A stretch of DNA of 15,434 bases from JALEFZ01 sp039817415. Its GTDB lineage: Bacteria; Bacteroidota; Bacteroidia; J057. The notes under the pieces are model-generated. The model worked only from the letters and a program-made list of their open reading frames with translations, was not told the DNA's origin and searched no databases. The stretch lies in the NCBI GenBank assembly GCA_039817415.1, contig JBCBVV010000083.1:1-15434 (forward strand). Reading direction: 5' to 3'. Each line of letters opens with the position of its first letter. Within the stretch, counting starts at the first letter, position 1. Shown here one piece after another: positions 6,378 to 13,177 of this stretch. The translations under genes and the position numbers were made by a program.

Positions 6378-6797
6378 TTAATCTTTTCCTCGCCCTGATC
6401 GCAGGTACTTAATCAAAAAATCCACACTTAGTTTCCCACTTCCAAGAAAAAGAAAGCATAGGAACAACAGAAGGAGATAAAAGGGCTGGGTACGAATACT
6501 TCCATCTAACATGATGAAGTTTATAACAAACATAGTGGCGATCAGTGGAATGGTACTTAGTCTAGTCAATAGACCAATTAACAGAAGAGTTCCCCCTATC
6601 AGTTCTGATAACTTTCCCACATAAGCCATAAACTCAGGAAAAGGGACACCTACTTCACCAAGCCATTGAAAGTAACCATCCATCTGCTCTGAACTGAATA
6701 CTTCTAGCCCAAAGGAAATGATGATGCCTCCTGTTAGAATTCGAATAATATCTAGCCCGATGTGAAGCGATGGATTGGGTTGCCATAATTTTTTCAT
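6378..6797 (-). CDS. DoxX family membrane protein
   Basis: The product has 139 residues and four predicted TM helices (about 13-32, 57-78, 82-98, 105-119). The layout LDIIRILTGGIIISFGLEVF, then a short loop, then FMAYVGKLSELIGGTLLLIG matches DoxX/DoxX-like proteins, including the G-K-x-x-E-L-x-G-G motif of helix 2. DoxX proteins are small quinone- or redox-linked inner membrane proteins. Members have been tied to thiosulfate:quinone oxidoreductase and to oxidative-stress complexes, but most are uncharacterised. It is divergent from the membrane-bound regulator at 6874, with 76 bases between the starts, which suggests control by that regulator. It is separated from the metal operon by 203 bases. 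Confidence 0.85.
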   Translation of the reverse strand: MKKLWQPNPSLHIGLDIIRILTGGIIISFGLEVFSSEQMDGYFQWLGEVGVPFPEFMAYVGKLSELIGGTLLLIGLLTRLSTIPLIATMFVINFIMLDGSIRTQPFYLLLLFLCFLFLGSGKLSVDFLIKYLRSGRGKD

Positions 6798-6804
6798 ACT
6801 TATT

Positions 6805-6836
6805 ATTTAGTTTCCCTAAATCTATGGCCAACGGCC
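6805..6836. promoter_or_regulatory. Inverted repeats in the DoxX / regulator divergent promoter
   Basis: ATTTAG (6805-6810) and CTAAAT (6816-6821) form a perfect 6-bp inverted repeat with a 5-bp spacer, placing arm centres one helical turn apart. GGCC-AAC-GGCC (6826-6836) lies next to it. Both sit between the start codons at 6797 and 6874. They are the best candidates for operator sites of the winged-helix regulator. OmpR-type regulators usually prefer direct repeats, so a dimeric or different regulator is also possible. Confidence 0.4.
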
Positions 6837-6873
6837 TCTTCCTTACCTATATAGCTTGTAAAAAGGAATTAAC

Positions 6874-7755
6874 ATGAATGTAAAAAATGGATTTACATTT
6901 GATAAAGCACTGAAAATAAGCCTAGTATTCGGCGTAGCTGTTGTATTGCTTACGTTGGTGAGTTCGCTTAGCCAGCCAGGTGAACAGTTCAACAAACAGC
7001 AAGCACACATTGCCGTAAGGGCGATTGGAGATGAGTTGTTAAGCAATGCCCATGACCATAGCTCACCCGTTCAACCCTTACAACAAATAGATGAACATAC
7101 ACTACGGCTGAGTTTTCAAAAGTCCATTCCCATCAATCCTGATTCCTTATCCTGGCTCGCCCTGAAGTTTATCCATTCGGAGATCGCCACAAAGGCCATT
7201 GTGAGTGTGTTAGAGGTAGCCTCAAGCAAGCTGGTCTATGGCTTTGAAATAAATCGTCAAACACCCAAAGAGATTCCCTGTCTCGGAAGGAATCTACCCA
7301 CAGCAGATTACTATGTCGATGTAAGCCTCTACCAACAAGAAGCAAGCCTTTTAGGATTCAACATATTTACATTTGCCTTGCTTGGATGTATTTTGGTGTC
7401 CCTAGCTCTACTTGTTATTCCCCTGTCCAAAGGAAAAACAGCAAAAGTCAACGATCATGCTAGCCTTCAGGTAAAGGGCATGAAGCTCGATCTTCGCACC
7501 AATCAAATTCTTACTCAGGATCAGATTATTAAGTTAACCGATAAGGAGGCGCAGATTTTTAGTATCCTTTTCCAGCATGAGGGGCAACTTGTGTCTAGAG
7601 AATACCTGACCGAAGAAGTATGGCTTAAGGAAGGTGTCGTTACCAGTCGCAGCCTGGATATGTATATTTCTAGGCTAAGAAAGAAGATAAAAGGCATTTC
7701 AAATACGGAAATATTAAATCAACGTGGCAAGGGTTATAGCCTGAAGGTACAATAG
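6874..7755 (+). CDS. Membrane-anchored winged-helix transcriptional regulator (OmpR/PhoB-type DNA-binding domain)
   Basis: The product has 293 residues. TM1 (about 13-33) and TM2 (about 163-184) bracket a predicted periplasmic domain of about 130 residues, with Cys136 and with Cys172 in TM2. The cytoplasmic C-terminal domain (about 196-293) is an OmpR/PhoB winged helix: KGMKLDLRTNQI, LTDKEAQIFSILFQHEGQLV, SREYLTEEVW, then the recognition helix SRSLDMYISRLRKKI and the wing RGKGYSLKV. There is no receiver or kinase domain, so it is a one-component signal transducer like ToxR or CadC but with reversed order and two membrane passes. An AAGGA at 6863-6867 is a rare visible ribosome-binding site here and supports the ATG at 6874. 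DoxX (divergent) and MsrB (convergent) are plausible targets. Confidence 0.85.
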   Translation: MNVKNGFTFDKALKISLVFGVAVVLLTLVSSLSQPGEQFNKQQAHIAVRAIGDELLSNAHDHSSPVQPLQQIDEHTLRLSFQKSIPINPDSLSWLALKFIHSEIATKAIVSVLEVASSKLVYGFEINRQTPKEIPCLGRNLPTADYYVDVSLYQQEASLLGFNIFTFALLGCILVSLALLVIPLSKGKTAKVNDHASLQVKGMKLDLRTNQILTQDQIIKLTDKEAQIFSILFQHEGQLVSREYLTEEVWLKEGVVTSRSLDMYISRLRKKIKGISNTEILNQRGKGYSLKVQ

Positions 7756-7774
7756 CCATGCATGAGATGAAAAA

Positions 7775-7811
7775 TGGGTTGGTCCTGACATCACATATCA
7801 AGACCAACCCA
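7775..7811. terminator. Hairpin terminator between convergent regulator and msrB genes
   Basis: TGGGTTGGTC (7775-7784) and GACCAACCCA (7802-7811) form a perfect 10-bp stem with a 17-nt loop, 20 bases after the regulator stop and 32 bases after the msrB stop. On the minus strand the stem is followed by TTTTC, so it best fits msrB termination. The plus strand has only ATTATACC after it. Confidence 0.6.
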
Positions 7812-7842
7812 ATTATACCAAGTAATAACTCTTCTGAAAGAA

Positions 7843-8376
7843 TTATTTACCTTGCTTTTCTTTCCACTCTTTGACGATGGCAGGCGCTTCTTCCCCTTCC
7901 GCAACAAAGATGAGGGAGGCGGAGTTCATACAATAACGCAATCCTGTTGGTGCAGGACCATCTTTGAAGACATGACCAAGGTGCGAACCACTGCCACTAT
8001 CTACGACTTCGGTGCGAACCATGCCATAGCTTCTGTCAACAATCTCTTTGACGGCACTTTCGTCGATGGGCTTATAAAAGCTAGGCCATCCCGTACCTGA
8101 CTTATACTTATGCTCCGAGCTAAATAAGGGCTGACCCGTCGCTGCTGAGTAATAAGTTCCTTTCTTTTTATTGTCCCAATAGGCTCCAGTGAAAGCGCGC
8201 TCTGTCCCATGCTCACGAAGGATGTGGAATTGCTCGTTGGTAAGGACTTTCTTCCACTCTTCAACTGTTTTTTCAACAGGATAAGAGACATTTTCCTCTT
8301 TGGAAGCAGGTTTTGTTTGACAAGCCGCTGTGATGTAAGCAACTAAGCTAAGAATTAAGATAAGCGAGATCCTCAT
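7843..8376 (-). CDS. msrB: Peptide-methionine (R)-S-oxide reductase, lipoprotein form without zinc site
   Basis: The product has 177 residues. The signal peptide ends in the lipobox ITAAC with Cys19, so the enzyme is exported and lipid-anchored, where it would repair methionine-R-sulfoxide in envelope proteins. Family motifs are complete: SGTGWPSFYKPI (93-104), SHLGHVF (131-137) and GLRYCMNSASLIF with the catalytic Cys149. The four zinc-binding Cys of many MsrB proteins are replaced by Ser77, Thr80, Asp126 and Ser129. Cys149 is the only Cys in the mature protein besides the lipidated one, so no resolving Cys is visible; regeneration must use an outside thiol partner. Length is normal once the leader is removed. 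It faces the membrane-bound regulator with a shared terminator. Confidence 0.95.
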   Translation of the reverse strand: MRISLILILSLVAYITAACQTKPASKEENVSYPVEKTVEEWKKVLTNEQFHILREHGTERAFTGAYWDNKKKGTYYSAATGQPLFSSEHKYKSGTGWPSFYKPIDESAVKEIVDRSYGMVRTEVVDSGSGSHLGHVFKDGPAPTGLRYCMNSASLIFVAEGEEAPAIVKEWKEKQGK

Positions 8377-8731
8377 AATTTTTTGTTTTCCTTTCGTTTA
8401 ACGGCAGGTTTATCCATTTGTTTGGTGAAATATCGGATTGCCCAAAGATTGTCTAAGGAGATCATTTCATATGTCCCAAAGATGACATTCACAAAGCATA
8501 TCTACCTGACTGTAAGGCAACTAGCATTAGAATTTCGTTAACATTTTCTATAAAATAATGCCAACATCTTCTCCATTTCTGTAAGAATCTTATCTCATCA
8601 CTTAGGCAACTTTCATCAACAATCGCTACCTAGAACCTCGGCAAATCAGATGCTTAACCTCTTATGTCAATTCGAGCCTCAGGCTGCCACAATGCCTTGA
8701 CCTCTCAAGCCTTAAGACAAAGGTCTAAACC
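8377..8731. other. 355-bp region without a recognisable gene
   Basis: The stretch between msrB and the acetyltransferase gene has no open frame that resembles a protein and no tRNA-like cloverleaf that I can see. It should contain the msrB promoter, since msrB starts at 8376 on the minus strand, but I found no good TTTG/TAnnTTTG pair. Its AT-rich composition is ordinary for an intergenic region. Confidence 0.5.
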
Positions 8732-9196
8732 TTATGATAGATATCCTCCCGTATCGGCAACTAAAAGCTGGTGGGTATAATGGGCCTTATGCTCAACTTT
8801 CGAAAACCCATTCCTTTCGTAAAATTTGCTTCCTAATTCACTGTCTGTTCGTAGTTGAATCATAGCATATTCACTCCCTTTTGTCCTTAGGATATGCTCA
8901 AGTAAAGCTGTCCCAATTCCTTGATTCCGCCATGAGGGAAGGATATAAAATCTTCGGATTCTTCCGATCTTCCGATCATTCGAATAGGGGTCATGGTTAA
9001 TCCCACCCACTCCGACTATTTGATGATGGGCAACCACCTTAAATAAACCTTCTCCAGCTTGGTTGTAGGTATTTTGGCCAGATTCCCATTCCCTTTCAAG
9101 CCTGATAACAAATCGATATCCTTCCAGCTTACTTTGCTCTTTCAATTCAGAAAAACCAGGAAAAGGAATTTGATGAACTAAGGTAATCTCAAGCAT
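8732..9196 (-). CDS. GNAT family N-acetyltransferase
   Basis: The product has 154 residues with the usual GNAT layout: strand VVAHHQIVGVGGINHD (54-69), then IGRIRRFYILPSWRNQGIGT, which includes the acetyl-CoA pyrophosphate loop R-N-Q-G-I-G (90-95), and a C-terminal YERNGF (126-131) of motif B. It transfers an acyl group from acetyl-CoA to an amine of unknown substrate in the cytoplasm. There is no signal peptide. It lies 78 bases downstream of the DinB-like gene on the same strand, so the two may be co-transcribed. Confidence 0.9.
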   Translation of the reverse strand: MLEITLVHQIPFPGFSELKEQSKLEGYRFVIRLEREWESGQNTYNQAGEGLFKVVAHHQIVGVGGINHDPYSNDRKIGRIRRFYILPSWRNQGIGTALLEHILRTKGSEYAMIQLRTDSELGSKFYERNGFSKVEHKAHYTHQLLVADTGGYLS

Positions 9197-9274
9197 AAAT
9201 TCTTATACATATCGCTGAAATGGGAGAATCTCTCGTGGAAAAATATGGGTTCTAATGGCTTCTTTATACTTTCT

Positions 9275-9796
9275 CTATGTATCCAAAGGTATATACCTTT
9301 CTTTGATCACCTTGAAGTGATGAATTTGATGGGCCACAATGGTGAATCCTATAGCCGAAAGGGGCATTTGATACTCAAAAAACCGACAAGGGGTTTCTAG
9401 TAGCTTTGGATTATAGGATTCAAACATCATGATAGTCGCTTGGCGTACCATGCGTAATTCCTTCGTCAGATGCTCAATAGACAGTTCATCAGCATTTGCA
9501 TTCTTCCCCATAATCTCCTGATCATGCCCTACGGGAATAGTTCCTTCTGACCTAGCAAACAAAACAGCCCTAAAACACCAGATTCTTTCCCAGTCAATGA
9601 GGTGCTGCAAGATTTTATGGAGGGTCCATTTCCCTTCTTGGTACGTTTTCAACCCTATCCTGTTGAATTGAGCGATGTCAATGGCATCAATATCTGTCAG
9701 GCTGAGTTGAAGGGCCTCCTGAAGGCTACGGCCTTCATTAAGCTCATAAACATATTCCAAAAAAGCTGGATTCTCGTTTACTTCTTCTTTATCCAT
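9275..9796 (-). CDS. DinB superfamily protein
   Basis: The product has 173 residues, mostly helical, as expected of the DinB/YfiT four-helix bundle. The metal triad of the family is visible: His65 in LQHLIDWERIW and the HxxxH pair His156/His160 in VAHQIHHFKVIKERYIP, the characteristic last helix. Members bind Ni or Zn and include thiol-dependent S-transferases (bacillithiol- or mycothiol-linked), but most have no assigned reaction. There is no signal peptide, so it is cytoplasmic. Same-strand neighbours are the esterase-like lipoprotein gene (57 bases upstream) and the GNAT gene (78 bases downstream), which could form one transcription unit. Confidence 0.85.
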   Translation of the reverse strand: MDKEEVNENPAFLEYVYELNEGRSLQEALQLSLTDIDAIDIAQFNRIGLKTYQEGKWTLHKILQHLIDWERIWCFRAVLFARSEGTIPVGHDQEIMGKNANADELSIEHLTKELRMVRQATIMMFESYNPKLLETPCRFFEYQMPLSAIGFTIVAHQIHHFKVIKERYIPLDT

Positions 9797-9852
9797 TGTT
9801 TGTGATGTCTGTTAAGGTTATGAGGCTATGCTAGTATGCTTAGGTGCTGTCA

Positions 9853-11610
9853 TCAATATCTCCAGCTTTTCAAATCAGCACCTCGCGGCGCCACCTGAGC
9901 AACCTTTTGTACATATTTTTTGATAAACATTCGGTGGTATCGCAAGCGACTGATGTGGTTCCCATTTTCGTGATCACCATTCCAGCAATGCTCTGCCCTG
10001 TCCCCATAATCTACTTCCCCATTATAATAGGGGGCGGAGGTTTCGGATAGGATTTCCTCAGCTAGGTACACGGCATTGTTGAGGTAATAATTATCCATAT
10101 CTCCACAATAAAGGTGAATCTTGTTTTCCCAATCCTTACCATGCTTGGCCCAGTCTCTTTTCAAGATATAAGCGAGATCGTAATTCTCTTTCCAGTAGGC
10201 GGCAACTTCCTTGTCTATTTTCCCACTTAGTCGGTCCCAGATTCTTTTGGGATAGCCCGCCTCATCTATAGGCGAATAGGTTGCTTCCCAGATATCCCAT
10301 TGTTGGCCAGAACGCCCCTTGCTACCCAAGACCAACTCCCGATCATTCATATCCTTTAGACTAGCATCCACATTTCCCAGATAATCCCGATGGCCAGCCA
10401 CAAGGGTTTTTCGGAATGGACCTTCCTGATAGTAGGCATTGTCGTCTTTGTAGATATTAACCAGACAATAGGCCCTAAAATCAATGGGATCAGGACATGC
10501 TGCAAAACACATCCCATATTCCTTGGGGTATTTTACCTGCACAGCCAAAGCCTCCCATCCTCCTGTGCTTCCACCGTATACAAAGCGAGACCAACCTTCT
10601 CCTATTCCTCTAAATTGCTGTTCGATATAAGGGATAAGTTCGTAGGTAATGGCATCACCATAAGGCCCTTGTGCAGCGCTATTGACAGCATAAGAATCAT
10701 CATAATAAGGCGTGGGGTGCTGGATTTTAATGGCCAGTACTCTCGGAAAATTGGGACCTGTCCAAGTTTTGTAAAAATCATATGCTTCCTGTTGAACCAT
10801 GCGATTATAGCCCTCCACATCAAATCTCTCGCTATAATCTGGCTTGAGGTTTGGATCAGGGGGGGATGTGCGAAATCCGCCAAAATCCTGAGGAAAATGA
10901 CCATGCATAATCGCAAGGGGATACTTTACATTGAGATGTGAATCCCAGCCCTCTGGTAAGAGTACATGTGCACCCAAGTACATGTCTCTTCCCCAAAATT
11001 CACTTAGCAACTTACTTTTGATTTTTATATGCTTGATATACTTGGTATCCTCGGACTCGTCTATGGGTGGAATTGTCTGATCAAGGCTTATAGAAATAGA
11101 AGGAAACTTCCCATCGCGGATGCTTACCTTCTGCGGAGTAGAATAAAGGTTGCCAGGTGCCCTGTTCCATTGTTGCCCCTCTCCTCTATCCATGGGCAAT
11201 TTGACTACATGTCCATCGGCTCTGTTGAAGGTTTCATACTTATGAAAAAGAGCTTGAACAAAGAACTCCCCAGATGGGAGATCCTGGAAGCTACGAACAG
11301 GATATCCAAAGGCTTTCATGTCAAACTGTAGCTTTTTACCAGCATCCCAAGCTTCCACATCCATCCCAAAACCCTGGCATGTCTTTGCATCATCCCTTAG
11401 TTGAAATCGAGGTTCTGTTTCAGCCTCTTTGGAAATCAGGACAATGAGTCTTCCATCCAAGGCTTGTTGATCATGATCACTTTGAAAGGCAATCTCAATA
11501 TTGCCCAGTTTCCCGTTTTGATTGGGACTGGAACAGGAGAAAAAACAACAAGCGATCAAGCATCCAATCACAAATTGTAGATGCGTATGAAGAGGGTTAA
11601 GGTTTTTCAT
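9853..11610 (-). CDS. Large esterase-like lipoprotein (alpha/beta hydrolase, esterase D-type)
   Basis: The product has 585 residues. A hydrophobic leader (about 12-25) ends in FFSC, making Cys26 the probable lipid-anchor site. Residues about 35-190 form an N-terminal beta-rich domain; about 195-560 hold an alpha/beta hydrolase with HVLLPEGWD, YPLAIMHGHFP (230-240) and the nucleophile elbow YGGSTGGWEAL with Ser348. Acid candidates are Asp504/Asp506 in YCGDMDNYYL, and the His could be 541, 547 or 552. This matches the putative esterase (PF00756-like) superfamily that cleaves acyl or feruloyl esters, but residues that set the substrate are unknown. The protein is probably outer-membrane or periplasmic. 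It may be the first gene of a unit with DinB and GNAT. Confidence 0.8.
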   Translation of the reverse strand: MKNLNPLHTHLQFVIGCLIACCFFSCSSPNQNGKLGNIEIAFQSDHDQQALDGRLIVLISKEAETEPRFQLRDDAKTCQGFGMDVEAWDAGKKLQFDMKAFGYPVRSFQDLPSGEFFVQALFHKYETFNRADGHVVKLPMDRGEGQQWNRAPGNLYSTPQKVSIRDGKFPSISISLDQTIPPIDESEDTKYIKHIKIKSKLLSEFWGRDMYLGAHVLLPEGWDSHLNVKYPLAIMHGHFPQDFGGFRTSPPDPNLKPDYSERFDVEGYNRMVQQEAYDFYKTWTGPNFPRVLAIKIQHPTPYYDDSYAVNSAAQGPYGDAITYELIPYIEQQFRGIGEGWSRFVYGGSTGGWEALAVQVKYPKEYGMCFAACPDPIDFRAYCLVNIYKDDNAYYQEGPFRKTLVAGHRDYLGNVDASLKDMNDRELVLGSKGRSGQQWDIWEATYSPIDEAGYPKRIWDRLSGKIDKEVAAYWKENYDLAYILKRDWAKHGKDWENKIHLYCGDMDNYYLNNAVYLAEEILSETSAPYYNGEVDYGDRAEHCWNGDHENGNHISRLRYHRMFIKKYVQKVAQVAPRGADLKSWRY

Positions 11611-11616
11611 GCGAAT

Positions 11617-11679
11617 GTAGGTTTAGCGAGGCTTCCGCTCTTAGGCTAAGAATTGCTAGCAGCGGCTTACTAAACTTAC
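11617..11679 (-). promoter_or_regulatory. Structured 5' leader upstream of the esterase-like gene
   Basis: The outer arms GTAGGTTTAG (11617-11626) and CTAAACTTAC (11670-11679) pair at 9 of 10 positions. Inner arms CCGCT (11635-11639) and AGCGG (11661-11665) pair fully. The 13-bp palindrome TCTTAG-G-CTAAGA (11639-11651) and a GCTAGC site lie in the apex. The whole structure sits 7-69 bases before the ATG at 11610, so it may be transcribed as a leader. It resembles no riboswitch class that I recognise. Confidence 0.4.
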
Positions 11680-11742
11680 ATATTTCGTAGCTCTTTTTTT
11701 AGCGTGTGGAGTTGGTTTGAGCTTGAATATGCCTCAAAGATC

Positions 11743-11772
11743 AAGGCACCTCAATGACTTGAGGCGCCTTTT
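11743..11772. terminator. Hairpin terminator downstream of the secreted ConA-like gene
   Basis: AAGGC (11743-11747) pairs with GCCTT (11766-11770) and CCTCAA (11749-11754) with TTGAGG (11759-11764) around a TGAC tetraloop, with one A/C mismatch. The hairpin lies 32-59 bases beyond the stop at 11802. A TTTT run continues on the plus strand, while the minus strand has only TTGATC after the stem. It most likely ends the minus-strand gene, but its U-tract favours the plus direction. Confidence 0.6.
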
Positions 11773-11801
11773 ACCTATTTACCTACTTGTAAGTGGGATT
11801 C

Positions 11802-12974
11802 TTAAAACTTAATCCCTGCAGTATCTTCCAGTCTAGCCATGAATCCCCAGCCAAAGAAATAATTAGAAAGTCCGATTATGATTTCATTTTTTCCTGCCTG
11901 CAAGGGAACCTCAAAAGAAGCATTTTCAAGGCTACATCGTCCGCGTGGCTCTTTCATGCCAGCTGAACCATAATAGTTTTTGTCTACATGAAGGGGGCTT
12001 CCATTGATGAAAACCCATACTTCATCTCGGAAGCCGAGTCGCATGAGTTTCTCTTGAGCCGTTTCAGAATTGAGGGTCGTTTTGAGCCAGACGATGCGGC
12101 GTTGGCCTTCATCAGTAGCTCCATAAAGACGGGTCAGGTTGACCAAGCCTCGATGACCAGCCTGAATTCCTTTCCATTTGGTGTTGGCGTTGAGGAGGGA
12201 AGAGTCAATGGCCACACCAGGATTAAAGCGAATTCCCATCATGACATCGCGTCCAAAAGGTAAGTCAATGGGCTCACTCACTTCCCATGTACGCAGAAAA
12301 CGGGGATCGTTGTCACTCGGATCGATTCCAGGGACATCTGGCAGGTTACCAATCTCATGAGGACGAAGGATCATATTGGCATATATGACATTACCAGAAA
12401 GGGAAATGCCTCCAGTTTGGGTAATACCTTCTAACATAGGAACCTTTAGCGCGGGCTGCTTCATATCATTGACGTAAGCATACAGCTGATGCTTGGAAAT
12501 GACGAGTTTGATATGGTTCCATTTCCCTTCAAGAATGGTAGCGCCAGCCTGATATTCATCGGTTAGATCCCACAGATTAACCCCATCAATAACAGCAGCA
12601 TATTGGGTGGAGGTACGACGCAAAGGATCTGGTTTGCCAAAATGACGCAAATAGAAGACCTCCGAATTGAGGGTATCTGGCCCAATCCGAAAATTGATTC
12701 CAGGAAAGCCATTCCCCACCATTTCTACATCAAACTCAATGGTCCCAGTAGAGAACACCTGATCCTTGAGCATGATATTGAAGAAGCCGTTTTCAGCACT
12801 TTTGACTGCGCGGGTTGATTTATATTCCACAAAGTCGACCTTCCCAGCCGTAACGACCCAGTGCTCACTGGTCATGGGAATTTCGATTGTCCCAGATTTT
12901 TGGGGAAATAAGAGGCCAGCATAGCACATGAATACCACGCAAAGCAAAGCGGCTCGGATCCATTGATTCATCAT
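11802..12974 (-). CDS. Secreted protein with ConA-like (LamG-type) and galactose-binding-like domains
   Basis: From ATG 12974 the product has 390 residues; an in-frame start at 13037 would add 21 residues before the signal peptide and overlap the candidate promoter, so I reject it. The leader MMNQWIRAALLCVVFMCYAG is a clear signal peptide. Residues about 30-210 look like a ConA/LamG-type beta-sandwich (STGTIEFDVEMVGNGFPGIN, then WNHIKLVISKHQLYAYVND). Residues about 220-390 resemble a jelly-roll sugar-binding domain (RIVWLKTTLNS, RDEVWVFINGSPL, LQAGKNEIIIGLSNYFFGWG). No glycosidase catalytic residues can be pointed out. A role in binding or displaying glycans is inferred. It is divergent from the HTH-TM-ConA protein at 13178, which has a related outer domain. 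Confidence 0.8.
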   Translation of the reverse strand: MMNQWIRAALLCVVFMCYAGLLFPQKSGTIEIPMTSEHWVVTAGKVDFVEYKSTRAVKSAENGFFNIMLKDQVFSTGTIEFDVEMVGNGFPGINFRIGPDTLNSEVFYLRHFGKPDPLRRTSTQYAAVIDGVNLWDLTDEYQAGATILEGKWNHIKLVISKHQLYAYVNDMKQPALKVPMLEGITQTGGISLSGNVIYANMILRPHEIGNLPDVPGIDPSDNDPRFLRTWEVSEPIDLPFGRDVMMGIRFNPGVAIDSSLLNANTKWKGIQAGHRGLVNLTRLYGATDEGQRRIVWLKTTLNSETAQEKLMRLGFRDEVWVFINGSPLHVDKNYYGSAGMKEPRGRCSLENASFEVPLQAGKNEIIIGLSNYFFGWGFMARLEDTAGIKF

Positions 12975-13011
12975 GATCTTGATTGTTGTTATTGATTCAT
13001 TTGACTGATGG

Positions 13012-13045
13012 CCAAGATAGAAGAATGGGCTTTCCAAGTCTCAAA
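13012..13045 (-). promoter_or_regulatory. Candidate promoter of the secreted ConA-like gene
   Basis: On the minus strand TTTG (13045-13042) and TATCTTGG (13019-13012, one mismatch to TAnnTTTG) are 22 bases apart. Transcription would start near 13005, about 30 bases before the ATG at 12974, which supports that start. The direct repeats at 13051-13080 lie immediately upstream of the TTTG box, where an activator would bind. Confidence 0.35.
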
Positions 13046-13050
13046 GCGGA

Positions 13051-13080
13051 CTTGTTCAAGTTTGACCAATTTTGTTCAAG
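13051..13080. promoter_or_regulatory. Tandem 20-bp-spaced repeat, candidate operator in the divergent promoter
   Basis: TTGTTCAAG occurs at 13052-13060 and again at 13072-13080, a period of 20 bp or roughly two helical turns. The first copy with its leading C is a palindrome, CTTG-TT-CAAG; the second has T in place of that C. They lie between the two divergent genes, next to a candidate promoter. Two stacked dimers of a helix-turn-helix protein would fit this spacing. Confidence 0.45.
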
Positions 13081-13177
13081 GGGTGAATGGCGAGTTTTGA
13101 GTAGCGAAAAGAGGGATTGAAAGCTTTATTTCAAGAAAAGAAGGCCAATTTGTAGATTCAAACAAACTTATCCTTAT

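Noticed and set aside
8497..8507. 11-mer CATATCTACCT shared with the minus strand upstream of the hydrolase gene (near 4033-4043)
   Set aside because: One 11-base match without matching symmetry or position is likely chance in 15 kb of AT-rich DNA.
10390..10941. Open plus-strand frame of 183 codons opposite the esterase-like gene
   Set aside because: It is fully antisense to a well-supported lipoprotein esterase with catalytic motifs, has no family resemblance and no start context; it is a shadow frame.
12975..13037. Upstream start adding 21 residues to the secreted ConA-like protein
   Set aside because: It would precede a textbook signal peptide and overlap the candidate promoter; the ATG at 12974 is preferred.
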